Shown here in pieces: positions 5,977-13,189 of a stretch of DNA of 56,279 nucleotides. The stretch comes from Pseudomonadota bacterium (GTDB taxonomy: Bacteria; Pseudomonadota; Gammaproteobacteria; Burkholderiales; SG8-39), in contig JAJZPQ010000022.1 of assembly GCA_021811085.1 (NCBI GenBank), positions 1 through 56,279 on the forward strand, given 5' to 3'. Position 1 is the first letter of the stretch. The number at the start of each line of letters is the position of its first letter. The translations under genes and the position numbers were made by a program. A model generated the notes under the pieces. It saw nothing but the letters and a program-made list of their open reading frames with translations. It had not been told where the DNA came from and did no database searches.

Positions 5977-6323
5977 AAGCCGCCCTAATCCTACTTCTGG
6001 CACTCTCCGGCTGCGCTGGTCTGCCATCGGTCGAGCAGATCGGAACGCCCGATAACTTCGCCAAGTGCGCCGCCGCCGATGTTGTGACGACGACTATAGG
6101 CCTCTCCGTTGGCGGAATGGTCGAGGGGAATCCGCTCACCCGCGCCTTGACGATTAAGGCGTTCGGCCACGTTGCCGGAACGGTGGTCCCTGTTATCGGC
6201 TTGAGCGTTGCGGGCTACTACCTGCTGAAGTGGATCAACCGGCCAGCCGTCACCGCGACCGCGACGGCGCTTACCTGCTTTTCGGCGGCGCGCAATCTTT
6301 ATATATCGAGGGGGGCAATGTGA
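5973..6323 (+). CDS. Putative phage lipoprotein with transmembrane segments
   Basis: A 116-residue protein with a lipoprotein signal (MKAALILLLALSGCAGLPS; lipobox LSGC, Cys14). It then has AAADVVTTTIGLSVGGMVEG NPLT-type residues and a hydrophobic segment (GTVVPVIGLSVAGYYLLKW). The pattern VEGNPLTR resembles small DUF5658-like membrane proteins, which is uncertain. Envelope-directed phage lipoproteins can act in exclusion or lysis; nothing here decides. Coupled by 4-nt overlaps to both neighbours. Confidence 0.6.
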   Translation: MKAALILLLALSGCAGLPSVEQIGTPDNFAKCAAADVVTTTIGLSVGGMVEGNPLTRALTIKAFGHVAGTVVPVIGLSVAGYYLLKWINRPAVTATATALTCFSAARNLYISRGAM

Positions 6324-6604
6324 ACGAAGAACTCCATTTTCTCGACAACAGCCTGCTATGGCAGAACGCCCGAAACTGGTTCATGGGCTTCCTGGCGACG
6401 TTTTCCCTACTCTGCGTCTATGCCCTCGTGCAGGTGCAGGATCAGGCCGTGGAGGCGCGGGAACAGGTGGCGGCTTATAAGGCGCGAGGGTGTCCGGATA
6501 GCCTGGATGGGATGCCGTTCCAGTTCTCGGCGCACGAACAAGTCAGCCTTTCACGTCCCGGCTATTCGTCGCTGGCGTGCTTTTATGGGAAGGGGAAATC
6601 GTGA
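6320..6604 (+). CDS. Signal-anchored phage protein, 94 aa
   Basis: Starts at GTG 6320, overlapping the lipoprotein stop and preceded by GAGGGGGG. One membrane span lies at about residues 18-38 (WFMGFLATFSLLCVYALVQV), followed by a periplasmic tail with two Cys (GCPDS and LACFYG) that could form a disulfide. It directly follows the lipoprotein gene, so the two may work together at the envelope. No family recognised. Confidence 0.58.
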   Translation: MNEELHFLDNSLLWQNARNWFMGFLATFSLLCVYALVQVQDQAVEAREQVAAYKARGCPDSLDGMPFQFSAHEQVSLSRPGYSSLACFYGKGKS

Positions 6605-7095
6605 ACGCCGCCGATCTGCAAAAGTTCTGCGCTGCGCCTGACGATATACGCGAAGGAATGCGGCAGCCGTGGAGTCGTGGCAAATATACCTACGCCACCA
6701 ACGGGCATATTTTGCTGCGCGTCGCGCGATTGGGTGATGTACCCGAAAACGAGCGGGCGCCGGACGCCGCCGGGATGATCGCAAAAATAGAACCGCCGTC
6801 ATATTGGATGCCCGTTCCTCCCGCCACGATGCCGCCGGATGTTAAGTGCGATGAGTGCGACGGAACCGGAGTCATTGAGGGCGAAGGCCCGGACGATGAT
6901 TCTATAGATTGCGAATGGTGCGGCCATACCGGCATGATGAGAAAACGCATCGGCGTTGCTGTCGCTGACGCGTTTTTCGATCAGGGCTATCTGTCCATGA
7001 TTCAGGGGTGGAAAATTGCGCCGAACGGCTTTAAGCCAGCATGGATACGCAGCGGCAACATTATCGGCCTGCTGATGCCGATGACGCGGCAATGA
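6601..7095 (+). CDS. Zinc-ribbon phage protein, 164 aa
   Basis: Starts at GTG 6601 (overlaps the upstream stop). The centre holds two CxxC pairs: CDECDGTG and, about 20 residues on, CEWCGHTG, the DnaJ-type CxxCxGxG spacing, likely binding one zinc. The N-terminal part reads YTYATNGHILLRVARLGDVP and the C-terminal part GNIIGLLMPM. These end segments look like the sliding-clamp-like fold found in some phage proteins with an inserted zinc ribbon, but I cannot confirm that. Function unknown. Confidence 0.62.
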   Translation: MNAADLQKFCAAPDDIREGMRQPWSRGKYTYATNGHILLRVARLGDVPENERAPDAAGMIAKIEPPSYWMPVPPATMPPDVKCDECDGTGVIEGEGPDDDSIDCEWCGHTGMMRKRIGVAVADAFFDQGYLSMIQGWKIAPNGFKPAWIRSGNIIGLLMPMTRQ

Positions 7096-7271
7096 CCGCC
7101 CGCACCCCATCCCAACTACAAGCCGACATGGAAGCCGAACGCCTGCGGCATGAGGAAGGGTTACGCGGCCACTATGACGACAAGCCGAGCGAGACCGCCT
7201 GCAACATGGCGGTGACAACGCAGGAGGGCGATCTGGATATTTTCTCACGGCCATTGAGGGCGGGAACATGA
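7092..7271 (+). CDS. Phage hypothetical protein, 59 aa
   Basis: A short polar, acidic protein (TPSQLQADMEAERLRHEEGL) without known motifs. ATG 7092 overlaps the previous stop, and its stop overlaps the next ATG. An earlier in-frame ATG at 7041 is inside the zinc-ribbon gene. Confidence 0.5.
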   Translation: MTARTPSQLQADMEAERLRHEEGLRGHYDDKPSETACNMAVTTQEGDLDIFSRPLRAGT

Positions 7272-7513
7272 CTTGCCGAACCTGTAAATGGCTTGAAGTT
7301 CCGCCGCGCCGGGATGGCAAGATTGTTCCGAGGCGAAACAATTCTTATAGATGCGCCGTTCCGGTTCCTCCGCCGCCGGCAATGCCCGCCAGCATCAGGA
7401 TCACCGCTCGCCATTCTTATGGGCTTGGAAACCTTGAATGGCCTACCTCGTGTGGCGATATGGAACCTGACGATGGCGTCGGCTGCACATTTCATGCTCC
7501 GAGGAAACCATGA
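7268..7513 (+). CDS. Cys-containing phage protein, 81 aa
   Basis: Starts MTCRTCKWLEVPP, with further Cys at YRCAVP, TSCGDM and VGCTFH. The CRTCKW start and spaced later Cys are typical of small phage proteins that probably bind one metal ion. No function is known. It is coupled on both sides. Confidence 0.58.
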   Translation: MTCRTCKWLEVPPRRDGKIVPRRNNSYRCAVPVPPPPAMPASIRITARHSYGLGNLEWPTSCGDMEPDDGVGCTFHAPRKP

Positions 7514-7663
7514 CCGCCCTACTCAACCGCCTCGCCGCTGAGGCAGCAACTAAGGTTGCGGGCATTAAACCTGGCGACCGCTTCAAAATGCGATGCTGTT
7601 TTTTGGGTAGAGACTGGCGAACCCTTCACATGTACCGAATGGCTTGAGGACAAATTGACATGA
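7510..7663 (+). pseudogene. Small phage gene with a +1 frame break in an A4 run
   Basis: ATG 7510 overlaps the upstream stop. Frame 1 reads TALLNRLAAEAATKVAGIKP then GDRFK, but continues into an unlikely basic tail and stops at 7645-7647, 12 nt before the next gene. If one A of the run 7585-7588 is skipped, the protein continues RFKCDAVFWVETGEPF and TCTEWLEDKLT. It then stops at 7661-7663, which overlaps the ATG at 7660 by 4 nt like almost every other junction here. So the original gene very likely ended at 7663. The break may be a real mutation, programmed slippage or a sequencing error. Confidence 0.6.
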
Positions 7664-8358
7664 CACAGAACCAGGACAACCTCGTTGGCCTCGCCAAGAT
7701 GCGCGACCCGTTCCCGCCGAATCAGATCAGCAAACTCCCACAGCCAATGAAGCGGCGCGAGGAAATGGACAAGTTACCGAAGGCGAAATGCGGCATCTGC
7801 GGCGGCTATCACGCGACGAGCATGGTGATGCACCTTGATTACGTCGGCCATGCCGCCCTGACGAATCGCCTGCTAGACGCTGACCCGCTTTGGGTTTGGG
7901 AGCCGGTCGCCGTCAACGCGGACGGTTCGCCGCACATGGACGCGCAGGGCGGAATGTGGATCAAGTTAACCGTCTGCGGCGTGACCCGCCTCGGCTACGG
8001 TGACGCGCAGGGCAAGCTAGGCCCGAACGCCGTCAAGGAATGCATAGGCGACGCTCTGCGCAACGCCGCAATGCGATTCGGCGCCGCCCTTGATTTGTGG
8101 CACAAAGGCGACGACCTGAACCCGCAACAAGACGACGACCCGCCGCCAAAGGCCGCGGAACCCGCCAAGGCGAAGCCAGCGGGCGCGCACATTACCGACG
8201 CACAGGTGAGCATCCTGCGCGATCTGCTGGCCGCGCTGGAGGCGTCTGAAAAGGAATTTTGCGAGGCGGTGAAGATCCCCGCGCTTGAGGAAATGCCGGC
8301 GGAGCGCTACACGTTCTGCCATTCCTATCTGTCCAAAAAACTACCGGGGAAAGCATGA
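7660..8358 (+). CDS. Rad52-like single-strand annealing protein
   Basis: A 232-residue protein. Residues 30-155 show the Rad52/Sak-type pattern: YVGHAALTNRLLDADPLWVW, a central MWIKLTVCGVTRLGYG, then GPNAVKECIGDALRNAAMRF and GAALDLWHKG. The run ending in K..aaTDAlkkaA..fG.alDLy is the hallmark of this fold. A CGICGGYH motif near residue 45 could bind zinc. A flexible Pro/Ala-rich linker (about 155-178) is followed by a C-terminal helical domain. The protein should anneal single strands during phage recombination; no partner exonuclease is seen in the window. Gp157 follows directly with a 4-nt overlap. Confidence 0.75.
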   Translation: MTQNQDNLVGLAKMRDPFPPNQISKLPQPMKRREEMDKLPKAKCGICGGYHATSMVMHLDYVGHAALTNRLLDADPLWVWEPVAVNADGSPHMDAQGGMWIKLTVCGVTRLGYGDAQGKLGPNAVKECIGDALRNAAMRFGAALDLWHKGDDLNPQQDDDPPPKAAEPAKAKPAGAHITDAQVSILRDLLAALEASEKEFCEAVKIPALEEMPAERYTFCHSYLSKKLPGKA

Positions 8359-8864
8359 CGACAGCACTTTACGTTCTGGCCGACGAGTACCAGGCCGCAG
8401 CGCGCAAACTGGCAGACCTTGACCTTGACGAGCAGACCATCGCGGACACGCTCGAAGGGCTGGCCGGCGAGTTGGAAGTAAAGGCGACGAATGTCGCAAT
8501 GTTCGTGCGGAACCTCGAAGCCAGCGCCGCCGCAATCAAGGATGCAGAAGCGCAGATGGCGAAGCGCCGCAAGTCATTCGAGACTCGGGCCGCGAATGTG
8601 CGCGCCTATCTGCTGTCGAATATGGAATTCGCGCAGATCAGCAAAATCGAATGCCCGTTTTTCAAGTTGGCCGTCCGCGACAATCCGCCCGCCGTGGTGA
8701 TCGACAACCAGGACGCGCTGCCGATTGAATACATGCGCTGGCCCGATCCGCCCCCGCCGCCGATGCCGGAACCGGATAAAAAGGCCATCGCCGCCGCCAT
8801 CAAGGAAGGCAAAACGGTAGACGGCGCGCACATGGAACGCACGAAACGATTGGAGATTAAATAA
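8355..8864 (+). CDS. Siphovirus Gp157 family protein
   Basis: A 169-residue protein matching the Gp157 family: an N-terminal helix pair with DLDLDEQTIADTLEGLAGEL and VKATNVAMFVRNLEASAAAI, a long coiled coil of KRRKSFETRAANVRAYLLSN type, then a strand region KIECPFFKLAVRDNPPAVVI. The C-terminus IKEGKTVDGAHMERTKRLEI corresponds to the usual ..G..v.Ga.l....l.I. ending. The family is linked with phage recombination modules and host-range or resistance effects in streptococcal phages. It follows the annealing protein, as in many phages. Confidence 0.85.
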   Translation: MTTALYVLADEYQAAARKLADLDLDEQTIADTLEGLAGELEVKATNVAMFVRNLEASAAAIKDAEAQMAKRRKSFETRAANVRAYLLSNMEFAQISKIECPFFKLAVRDNPPAVVIDNQDALPIEYMRWPDPPPPPMPEPDKKAIAAAIKEGKTVDGAHMERTKRLEIK

Positions 8865-8889
8865 TTACCAACATCAGGAGAACCGCGTA

Positions 8890-9237
8890 ATGAAATCAAT
8901 ATCTGTCACACCAGAAAAAGCCGCAGCAATCGTTAAAGACGTAGAGACTACAATGGAAGCGTTGCGTTCCGCGCACTCTCAGTTTGCAAAATTAGTATCA
9001 GAAAGCGCAACAGACATTAACAATACCCTCACCTCGTTTGAGGGTTCGGTTAGGCATTACCTCGTACTAAGCAACGAGCTTAGCCAAGGGCTGACGGAAG
9101 TTGGCCGGCACATTGCGCGCCTTTCCTCAAGCGAGTACACGACAGCTATCAAGAACGGGGAGCGCATTTTATCAATCGTGCGAGAACTTGACGACCTGCA
9201 AAAAGCAGGCGCCATGTCTCTCATTAAACTCCCTTAA
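8890..9237 (+). CDS. Helical phage protein, 115 aa
   Basis: An all-helical protein (PEKAAAIVKDVETTMEALRS through ELDDLQKAGAMS) without recognised family. It has its own ribosome binding site (CAGGAGAA) after a 25-nt gap, one of the few uncoupled starts in the operon. Its A-rich codons differ from its GC-rich neighbours, which suggests a separately acquired gene. Confidence 0.55.
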   Translation: MKSISVTPEKAAAIVKDVETTMEALRSAHSQFAKLVSESATDINNTLTSFEGSVRHYLVLSNELSQGLTEVGRHIARLSSSEYTTAIKNGERILSIVRELDDLQKAGAMSLIKLP

Positions 9238-9277
9238 AAGCAATGGCCTTCGTCGAAAACAACGAGAGGAAAGCCGC

Positions 9278-9460
9278 ATGAAACTACTTGGTAAAGTCGT
9301 CTGCGCCTTGTTGCGCCGCCACGCTTGGCGCCGTCTGCGCAAAGGCGAAACCTCCTACATTCCTGCCGAGCGGGTTCCGTTCGATCCGAAGGCGCACCGG
9401 GTATGCGACCGCTGCCATGCCGTTAGGGCGGTCAGGGTGCGGAAGGGGAAGGGGGAATGA
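9278..9460 (+). CDS. Basic small phage protein with CxxC, 60 aa
   Basis: A strongly basic protein (KLLGKVVCALLRRHAWRRLR) with VCDRCHAVRAVRVRKGKG near the end; the single CxxC could be half of a metal site. The start at 9278 follows GAGAGGAAAG. Similar CDRC..VR tails occur in small phage proteins without known function. Confidence 0.52.
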   Translation: MKLLGKVVCALLRRHAWRRLRKGETSYIPAERVPFDPKAHRVCDRCHAVRAVRVRKGKGE

Positions 9461-10269
9461 TGGCACACGAAGACCTGCTGAAGAGGGTTGGCGACGCTCT
9501 TGAGTCTAACTACCCACGCGAGGAAATAGACTTGGGTGATGTGAGATTGCTTACCTTCACCCTCCGATCCTTGCAGGCCGAGATTGAGGCCGACAAGATG
9601 ATGCGCCTTAACAATGCCCTATTCGTTGAGCAATGGGAGCGCCTGTGTGCTGGACTCGGAATAGAGAAATGCGGCGTAATCGAAGCTGTTGATGCTGCCC
9701 TTGCCGAGCTTGAGGCAAAACTCAAAGCCTGCATTGATTCAGATCAGTTAATCGAGGAAATTAAAGAACAATTACATAAAGACGCGAAAGACAGTTGTCA
9801 CGAATTAGTGATGGCTGTTTCTTGGATGCGAAATGAAATTGACATGGTAAGGGGGATGTTAGAGGACGAGCGCAAGGCGCGGGAAGAGGCGGAACGGGGC
9901 CAACGCGAATTATGCATTGCGATAGGGACCACTACCGACGAATGGGCATTTTCAAATAAGCGGTTCCATGATTCCGAGCAACGCGCTGAAGCCGCCGAGC
10001 GCATGCTGGCCGACTTAGAAACACGTTACAGAACACTCGTTGCTACCTATGACGCAGTTGAGGCGGACTGGATTAAATGTGAATCCAAGCTGGCCGAGAT
10101 TGAGAAGGAGACTATTGAACGGTGCGCGCAGGTTCTTGACGATTTGCACAACAAGGTTGGCGCAGGATGGGATTACTACTCTGACGAACGCGTAGATGGC
10201 GCGCACAACACATTAACAAACGGCGCTAAATTGATCCGCTCCCTCGCGCAGAAAGGAGAGACACCGTGA
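9457..10269 (+). CDS. Coiled-coil phage protein, 270 aa
   Basis: A long, mainly helical protein. Heptad-like segments run through LRSLQAEIEADKMMRLNNAL, the Glu/Ala-rich EDERKAREEAERGQREL and DLETRYRTLVATYDAVEADW; the C-terminal part reads WDYYSDERVDGAHNTLTNGA. Such ead/Ea22-like or structural-maintenance-like coiled proteins are common in early phage operons. I cannot name the function. ATG 9457 overlaps the upstream stop; ATG 9460 is an equal alternative. The codon use is more AT-rich than neighbouring genes. Confidence 0.58.
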   Translation: MMAHEDLLKRVGDALESNYPREEIDLGDVRLLTFTLRSLQAEIEADKMMRLNNALFVEQWERLCAGLGIEKCGVIEAVDAALAELEAKLKACIDSDQLIEEIKEQLHKDAKDSCHELVMAVSWMRNEIDMVRGMLEDERKAREEAERGQRELCIAIGTTTDEWAFSNKRFHDSEQRAEAAERMLADLETRYRTLVATYDAVEADWIKCESKLAEIEKETIERCAQVLDDLHNKVGAGWDYYSDERVDGAHNTLTNGAKLIRSLAQKGETP

Positions 10270-10400
10270 AGTCGTTTATCAAGGACGTAGCGTTTGGATT
10301 GATAGCTATTCTGTTTGTGATCGTGTGGAGCATTTGCCATCCTAAACCGTGGCTCGCGCAGGCAAGAAAAGAGTGGGACGCAACGTGGAGAAAGCCATGA
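10266..10400 (+). CDS. 44-residue single-span membrane peptide
   Basis: A GTG start at 10266 overlapping the upstream stop gives KSFIKDVAFGLIAILFVIVW then SICHPKPWLAQARKEWDATW and RKP. It has a basic head, one hydrophobic helix of about 17 residues and a basic amphipathic tail. Its stop overlaps the ATG at 10397. As with the other micro-genes of the element, the exact double overlap is the main sign that it is real. Confidence 0.5.
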   Translation: MKSFIKDVAFGLIAILFVIVWSICHPKPWLAQARKEWDATWRKP

Positions 10401-10675
10401 CTGAATCCATAGAGCAGCGCGACTTCTATCTGGGCGTTCTTGCAGCGCTCGATGTGGTGCTTCTACACGACAATTCTGCTTGCGCAGGTGAAATAATCCG
10501 CAACGTAGGAGCAATAGTCAGCCGGGCTACAGCAGAAAATTTCTCGCCGGACCTCATCCCCGGACTGGAACGGGCGGCGGAGATTTGTGAGCGCCTTGCC
10601 GACGAAGGGACAAACCCAAAGGCAGATTATGGGTGTACCGAGGCAATCCGCGCCGAACTCGATCGGCTGAAATGA
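10397..10675 (+). CDS. Phage hypothetical protein, 92 aa
   Basis: A helical protein (EQRDFYLGVLAALDVVLLHD, then AAEICERLADEGTNPKADYG) ending IRAELDRLK. No family recognised. ATG 10397 overlaps the stop of the membrane peptide gene. Its own TGA overlaps an ATG at 10672 that opens only an 11-codon frame (10672-10707). Confidence 0.55.
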   Translation: MTESIEQRDFYLGVLAALDVVLLHDNSACAGEIIRNVGAIVSRATAENFSPDLIPGLERAAEICERLADEGTNPKADYGCTEAIRAELDRLK

Positions 10676-10697
10676 CCGAGCCACTGTTGACACTGGC

Positions 10698-10907
10698 ATG
10701 TTCCTGACCGACAAACAAGTGAGGCGCTTGACCGGCCTTCCGGCGACGGAACACGCCGCGCAAATCCAATGGCTTGAGGCGCACCGCGTCCGGCATTGGG
10801 TGAACGCGGCAGGTAAGCCAATCATCCCGGTGTCGGAAATCACCGCCCCAGGCGCTTCCCCGCCCCAGACCGGCTGGACTCCCGATTTTTCCAAAATTAA
10901 TGCATAA
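10698..10907 (+). CDS. DUF4224 protein, integrase partner
   Basis: A 69-residue protein: MFLTDKQVRRLTGLPATEHA, then AQIQWLEAHRVRHWVNAAGK and PIIPVSEI. This is the DUF4224 pattern (L-T-D-x-E/Q-V-x-x-L-T-G ... Q-x-x-WL ... N-x-x-G-x-P-x-x-P). Members commonly lie directly upstream of tyrosine integrase genes and may be excisionase-like DNA-binding factors. The stop TAA shares a base with the integrase ATG (TAATG). An 11-codon frame at 10672-10707 overlaps the start and could couple its translation to the preceding gene. Confidence 0.78.
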   Translation: MFLTDKQVRRLTGLPATEHAAQIQWLEAHRVRHWVNAAGKPIIPVSEITAPGASPPQTGWTPDFSKINA

Positions 10908-11947
10908 TGGACAGGATGGGGCGGAAACGGGAAACGAATCTGCACCTTCCGCCGCATATGCGGATCAGGAAGGGGCTCTATTATTACGACACGCAGGCCA
11001 AGCCGCGGCGTGAAATACCGCTCGGCAAGGACTACGGTGCTGCGCTGGTCAAATGGGCCGAGTTGGAGGGCGGGAACCTGCTGCCGGCCAATACCGCCCC
11101 GACTTTCAGCACGGCGGCGACCCGCTACAAAACCGAGGTATTCCCGACGAAGGCGCCACGGACGCAGCAAGACAACGAAACAGAACTCGCGCGGCTACTC
11201 AAGGTGTTCAAGGATGCGCCCCTGGGCGGCATCAAGCCGATGCACGTTCGCGGCTATCTGGACGAGCGCGGGAAATCAGCCAAGGCGCGGGCGAACCGGG
11301 AAAAAGCGCTGCTCTCCCATATCTTCAATAAGGCGCGAGAATGGGGATACACCGATGCCCCGAACCCCTGCTCCGGCATCAAGGGCTTTTCTGAGCCGGG
11401 ACGGGACAAGTACGTCGAGGAATCTGAATTTAGGGCCGTCTATGCCCAAGCCTGTGTCCCGGTGCGCAACGCAATGGACTTGGCTTATCTGACCGGCCAG
11501 CGCCCCGCCGATGTGCTGAAAATGACGACCGGCGATGTACGCGACGGCTGCCTATGGGTTCGCCAGAACAAGACACAGGCGCGCATCAGGATCGCGCTAG
11601 AGGGTAGGCTAGGGGAATTGATCGAGCGCCTTGTGCGCCTTCCTGTGGGCAAGGTGGCCTCGTCCTGGTTGATTCGCAACGAGGACGAGCAGCCGTTGAC
11701 CTATTCGGCCATGACGCAGCGGTTTTGGAAGGCGCGTGGCGCAGCTATCAACGCCGCGCGCGAGGCTGGGCAGACCGGGCTGGCGGCATCGCTCAAGGGC
11801 TTCCAATTCCGCGATCTGCGGGCGAAGGCGGCGAGCGATTCGGAGGACATGCAATCTGCACAAAGGCTGCTGGCTCATGGGTCAATCACCATGACCGAGC
11901 ACTACATCCGCGCGCGGATGGGCGATAAGGTGAGGCCGGTAAAATGA
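10907..11947 (+). CDS. int: Tyrosine-recombinase integrase
   Basis: A 346-residue phage integrase. The N-terminal arm-binding region (about 10-60) has LPPHMRIRKGLYYYDTQAKP, the core-binding SAM-like domain spans about 65-155, and the catalytic domain 170-340. Catalytic residues: Arg in TGQRPADVLKM, Lys in QNKTQARI, R-D-L-R in FQFRDLRAKAAS (the usual HxxR has Arg in place of His, as in many relatives of this subgroup), His in LLAHGSITM and the nucleophile Tyr in TEHYIRAR. It should integrate the element at the tRNA-Asn 3' end located 325 bp downstream. Confidence 0.93.
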   Translation: MDRMGRKRETNLHLPPHMRIRKGLYYYDTQAKPRREIPLGKDYGAALVKWAELEGGNLLPANTAPTFSTAATRYKTEVFPTKAPRTQQDNETELARLLKVFKDAPLGGIKPMHVRGYLDERGKSAKARANREKALLSHIFNKAREWGYTDAPNPCSGIKGFSEPGRDKYVEESEFRAVYAQACVPVRNAMDLAYLTGQRPADVLKMTTGDVRDGCLWVRQNKTQARIRIALEGRLGELIERLVRLPVGKVASSWLIRNEDEQPLTYSAMTQRFWKARGAAINAAREAGQTGLAASLKGFQFRDLRAKAASDSEDMQSAQRLLAHGSITMTEHYIRARMGDKVRPVK

Positions 11948-12177
11948 ACGAATGGCAACCGATCAAAACTGTGCCGAAGGACGGCTCTGTCGTGTTATTG
12001 CTCCACGCACACGATTCCCTTTCTGGGTGCAGTTCGGACATCCGCCAAAAAAAAATGGTGGCCATAGGATATTTTTTGGATTATTGGAAGGTTGGCGTTC
12101 CTGGCGGCCATAGCAGTGGAGGCGGTGATAATCAATTCACTCATTGGGCGCCACTACCCCAGCCGCCAATAAAGTAG
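11944..12177 (+). CDS. DUF551-like phage protein, 77 aa
   Basis: The start MNEWQPIKTVPKDGSVVLLL and the end THWAPLPQPP are the standard ends of the phage DUF551 family, with a GYF..W segment between. Function is unknown. ATG 11944 overlaps the integrase stop by 4 nt. This is the last gene before the attachment site. Confidence 0.75.
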   Translation: MNEWQPIKTVPKDGSVVLLLHAHDSLSGCSSDIRQKKMVAIGYFLDYWKVGVPGGHSSGGGDNQFTHWAPLPQPPIK

Positions 12178-12271
12178 TTCCGCAAAACGCGATGCCGTCA
12201 TAGACACGACCTGCTCATATTTTGTGGTGCTTTTTTCTTCGCAACGCGCTGAAATTTAGGTATAATTCTAC

Positions 12272-12320
12272 CGGACTGTTAATCCGCAGGTCCCAGGTTC
12301 GAGCCCTGGTCGGGGAGCCA
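12272..12320 (+). other. attR-like site: 3' half of tRNA-Asn (GTT)
   Basis: The sequence from CGGACTGTTAATCCG to GAGCCA equals the 3' half of a tRNA-Asn: anticodon stem and loop CTGTTAA (anticodon GTT at 12278-12280), variable loop, TTCGAGCC T-arm, acceptor strand CGGGGAG and encoded CCA. The 5' half (D-arm, acceptor 5' strand) is absent: the bases before 12272 do not fit it and the first anticodon-stem pair is already mismatched. This is the duplicated core left by integration at the tRNA 3' end. Not a functional tRNA. Confidence 0.88.
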
Positions 12321-12497
12321 CTCCACACTATCCGGCTTGCGCTCACCACCCTGGCTACGGCCACAGCGCTAAGAGGATTACCCCGTCAATAGCACGCACG
12401 ATGATCACCAGTGCGCATTTCTTCTATACTGGTCCCGAGGCATTACTTGTCGACGCGCAATGGCCAAGCTTGCGCCGCCGCTATGAGCTGAACACGA

Positions 12498-13046
12498 ATG
12501 TCACCCGCGTATAGACTTTTTTTCCCTCTCCTTGCTGCGGCCTTGACCGCAGCGACCCCTGTACAAGGAGGCAGCATGAGCCTGACCTTGACCTCTGCCG
12601 CTTTCACGCATCGCAACGCAATTCCGACAAAGTACACTTGCGAAGGCGCCGACCTGTCCCCGCCGCTAACCTGGAGCGACTTGCCGCAAGGCACAAAGAG
12701 CGTAGCACTGATCGTAGACGATCCGGATGCCCCGGACCCCGCGGCGCCGAAAATGACTTGGGTCCATTGGATGCTTTACAACCTGCCGCCGGCTATTAAC
12801 GGCTTGCCCGAAGGCGTATCCGTCCTGCCCTCGGGGACCCTACACGGGCTGAACGACTGGCATAACACCAAGTACGGCGGACCCTGCCCGCCGGTCGGAC
12901 GCCACCGGTATTTCTTCAAGCTATACGCCTTGGACACTGAGCTGCAGGATCTGAGGCGACCGACCAAGCCGATGCTGGAGAAAGCCATGAAGGGGCATGT
13001 TCTAGGCCAGGCGGAACTAGTCGGTACCTATCAAAAGCAGCGTTGA
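12498..13046 (+). CDS. YbhB/YbcL family PEBP-like protein, exported
   Basis: A 182-residue protein with signal peptide (FFPLLAAALTAATPVQG) and a phosphatidylethanolamine-binding-protein fold: IPTKYTCEGADLSPPLTWSD, then VDDPDAPDP, WVHWMLYNLPP and YGGPCPPVGRHRYFFKLYAL. The DPDxP, GxP and P-x-G-x-HRY motifs form the anion-binding pocket. YbhB-type proteins are periplasmic or cytoplasmic with unsettled function. It is the first chromosomal gene after the prophage. The internal ATG at 12576 (after AAGGAGGCAGC) has a very strong ribosome binding site, so a cytoplasmic form starting there is a real alternative. Confidence 0.85.
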   Translation: MSPAYRLFFPLLAAALTAATPVQGGSMSLTLTSAAFTHRNAIPTKYTCEGADLSPPLTWSDLPQGTKSVALIVDDPDAPDPAAPKMTWVHWMLYNLPPAINGLPEGVSVLPSGTLHGLNDWHNTKYGGPCPPVGRHRYFFKLYALDTELQDLRRPTKPMLEKAMKGHVLGQAELVGTYQKQR

Positions 13047-13189
13047 ATCCCGGATCCGCTAGGGCTAGGTTGCGCCGGACTGCCCGCGAAATCCTTACGC
13101 TCGGGCCGCGCCATGACGACCCGCGGGTTGGGGAGACGCAGGTTATCGCGCAAACCAAGCCTTAGACCGGAACCGACGAGTGCTTTTCA

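Larger units (their letters stand above)
1..12320. mobile_element. Prophage (early and lysogeny modules), right part
   Basis: Two divergent operons of small, tightly packed phage-type genes (NinB, a replication protein, Rad52-like annealing protein, Gp157, DUF4224, tyrosine integrase) surround an immunity region with two HTH genes. The integrase lies about 330 bp from a tRNA-Asn 3' fragment at 12272-12320, which is the right attachment site. The fragment reads rightward, so the intact tRNA-Asn should lie at the other end, to the left of this window. No head, tail or lysis genes are visible, so the element could be a complete temperate phage continuing leftward or a reduced relative. Confidence 0.88.

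Noticed and set aside
12272-12320. Functional tRNA-Asn gene
   Set aside because: The 5' acceptor strand and D-arm are missing, so only the 3' half is present.
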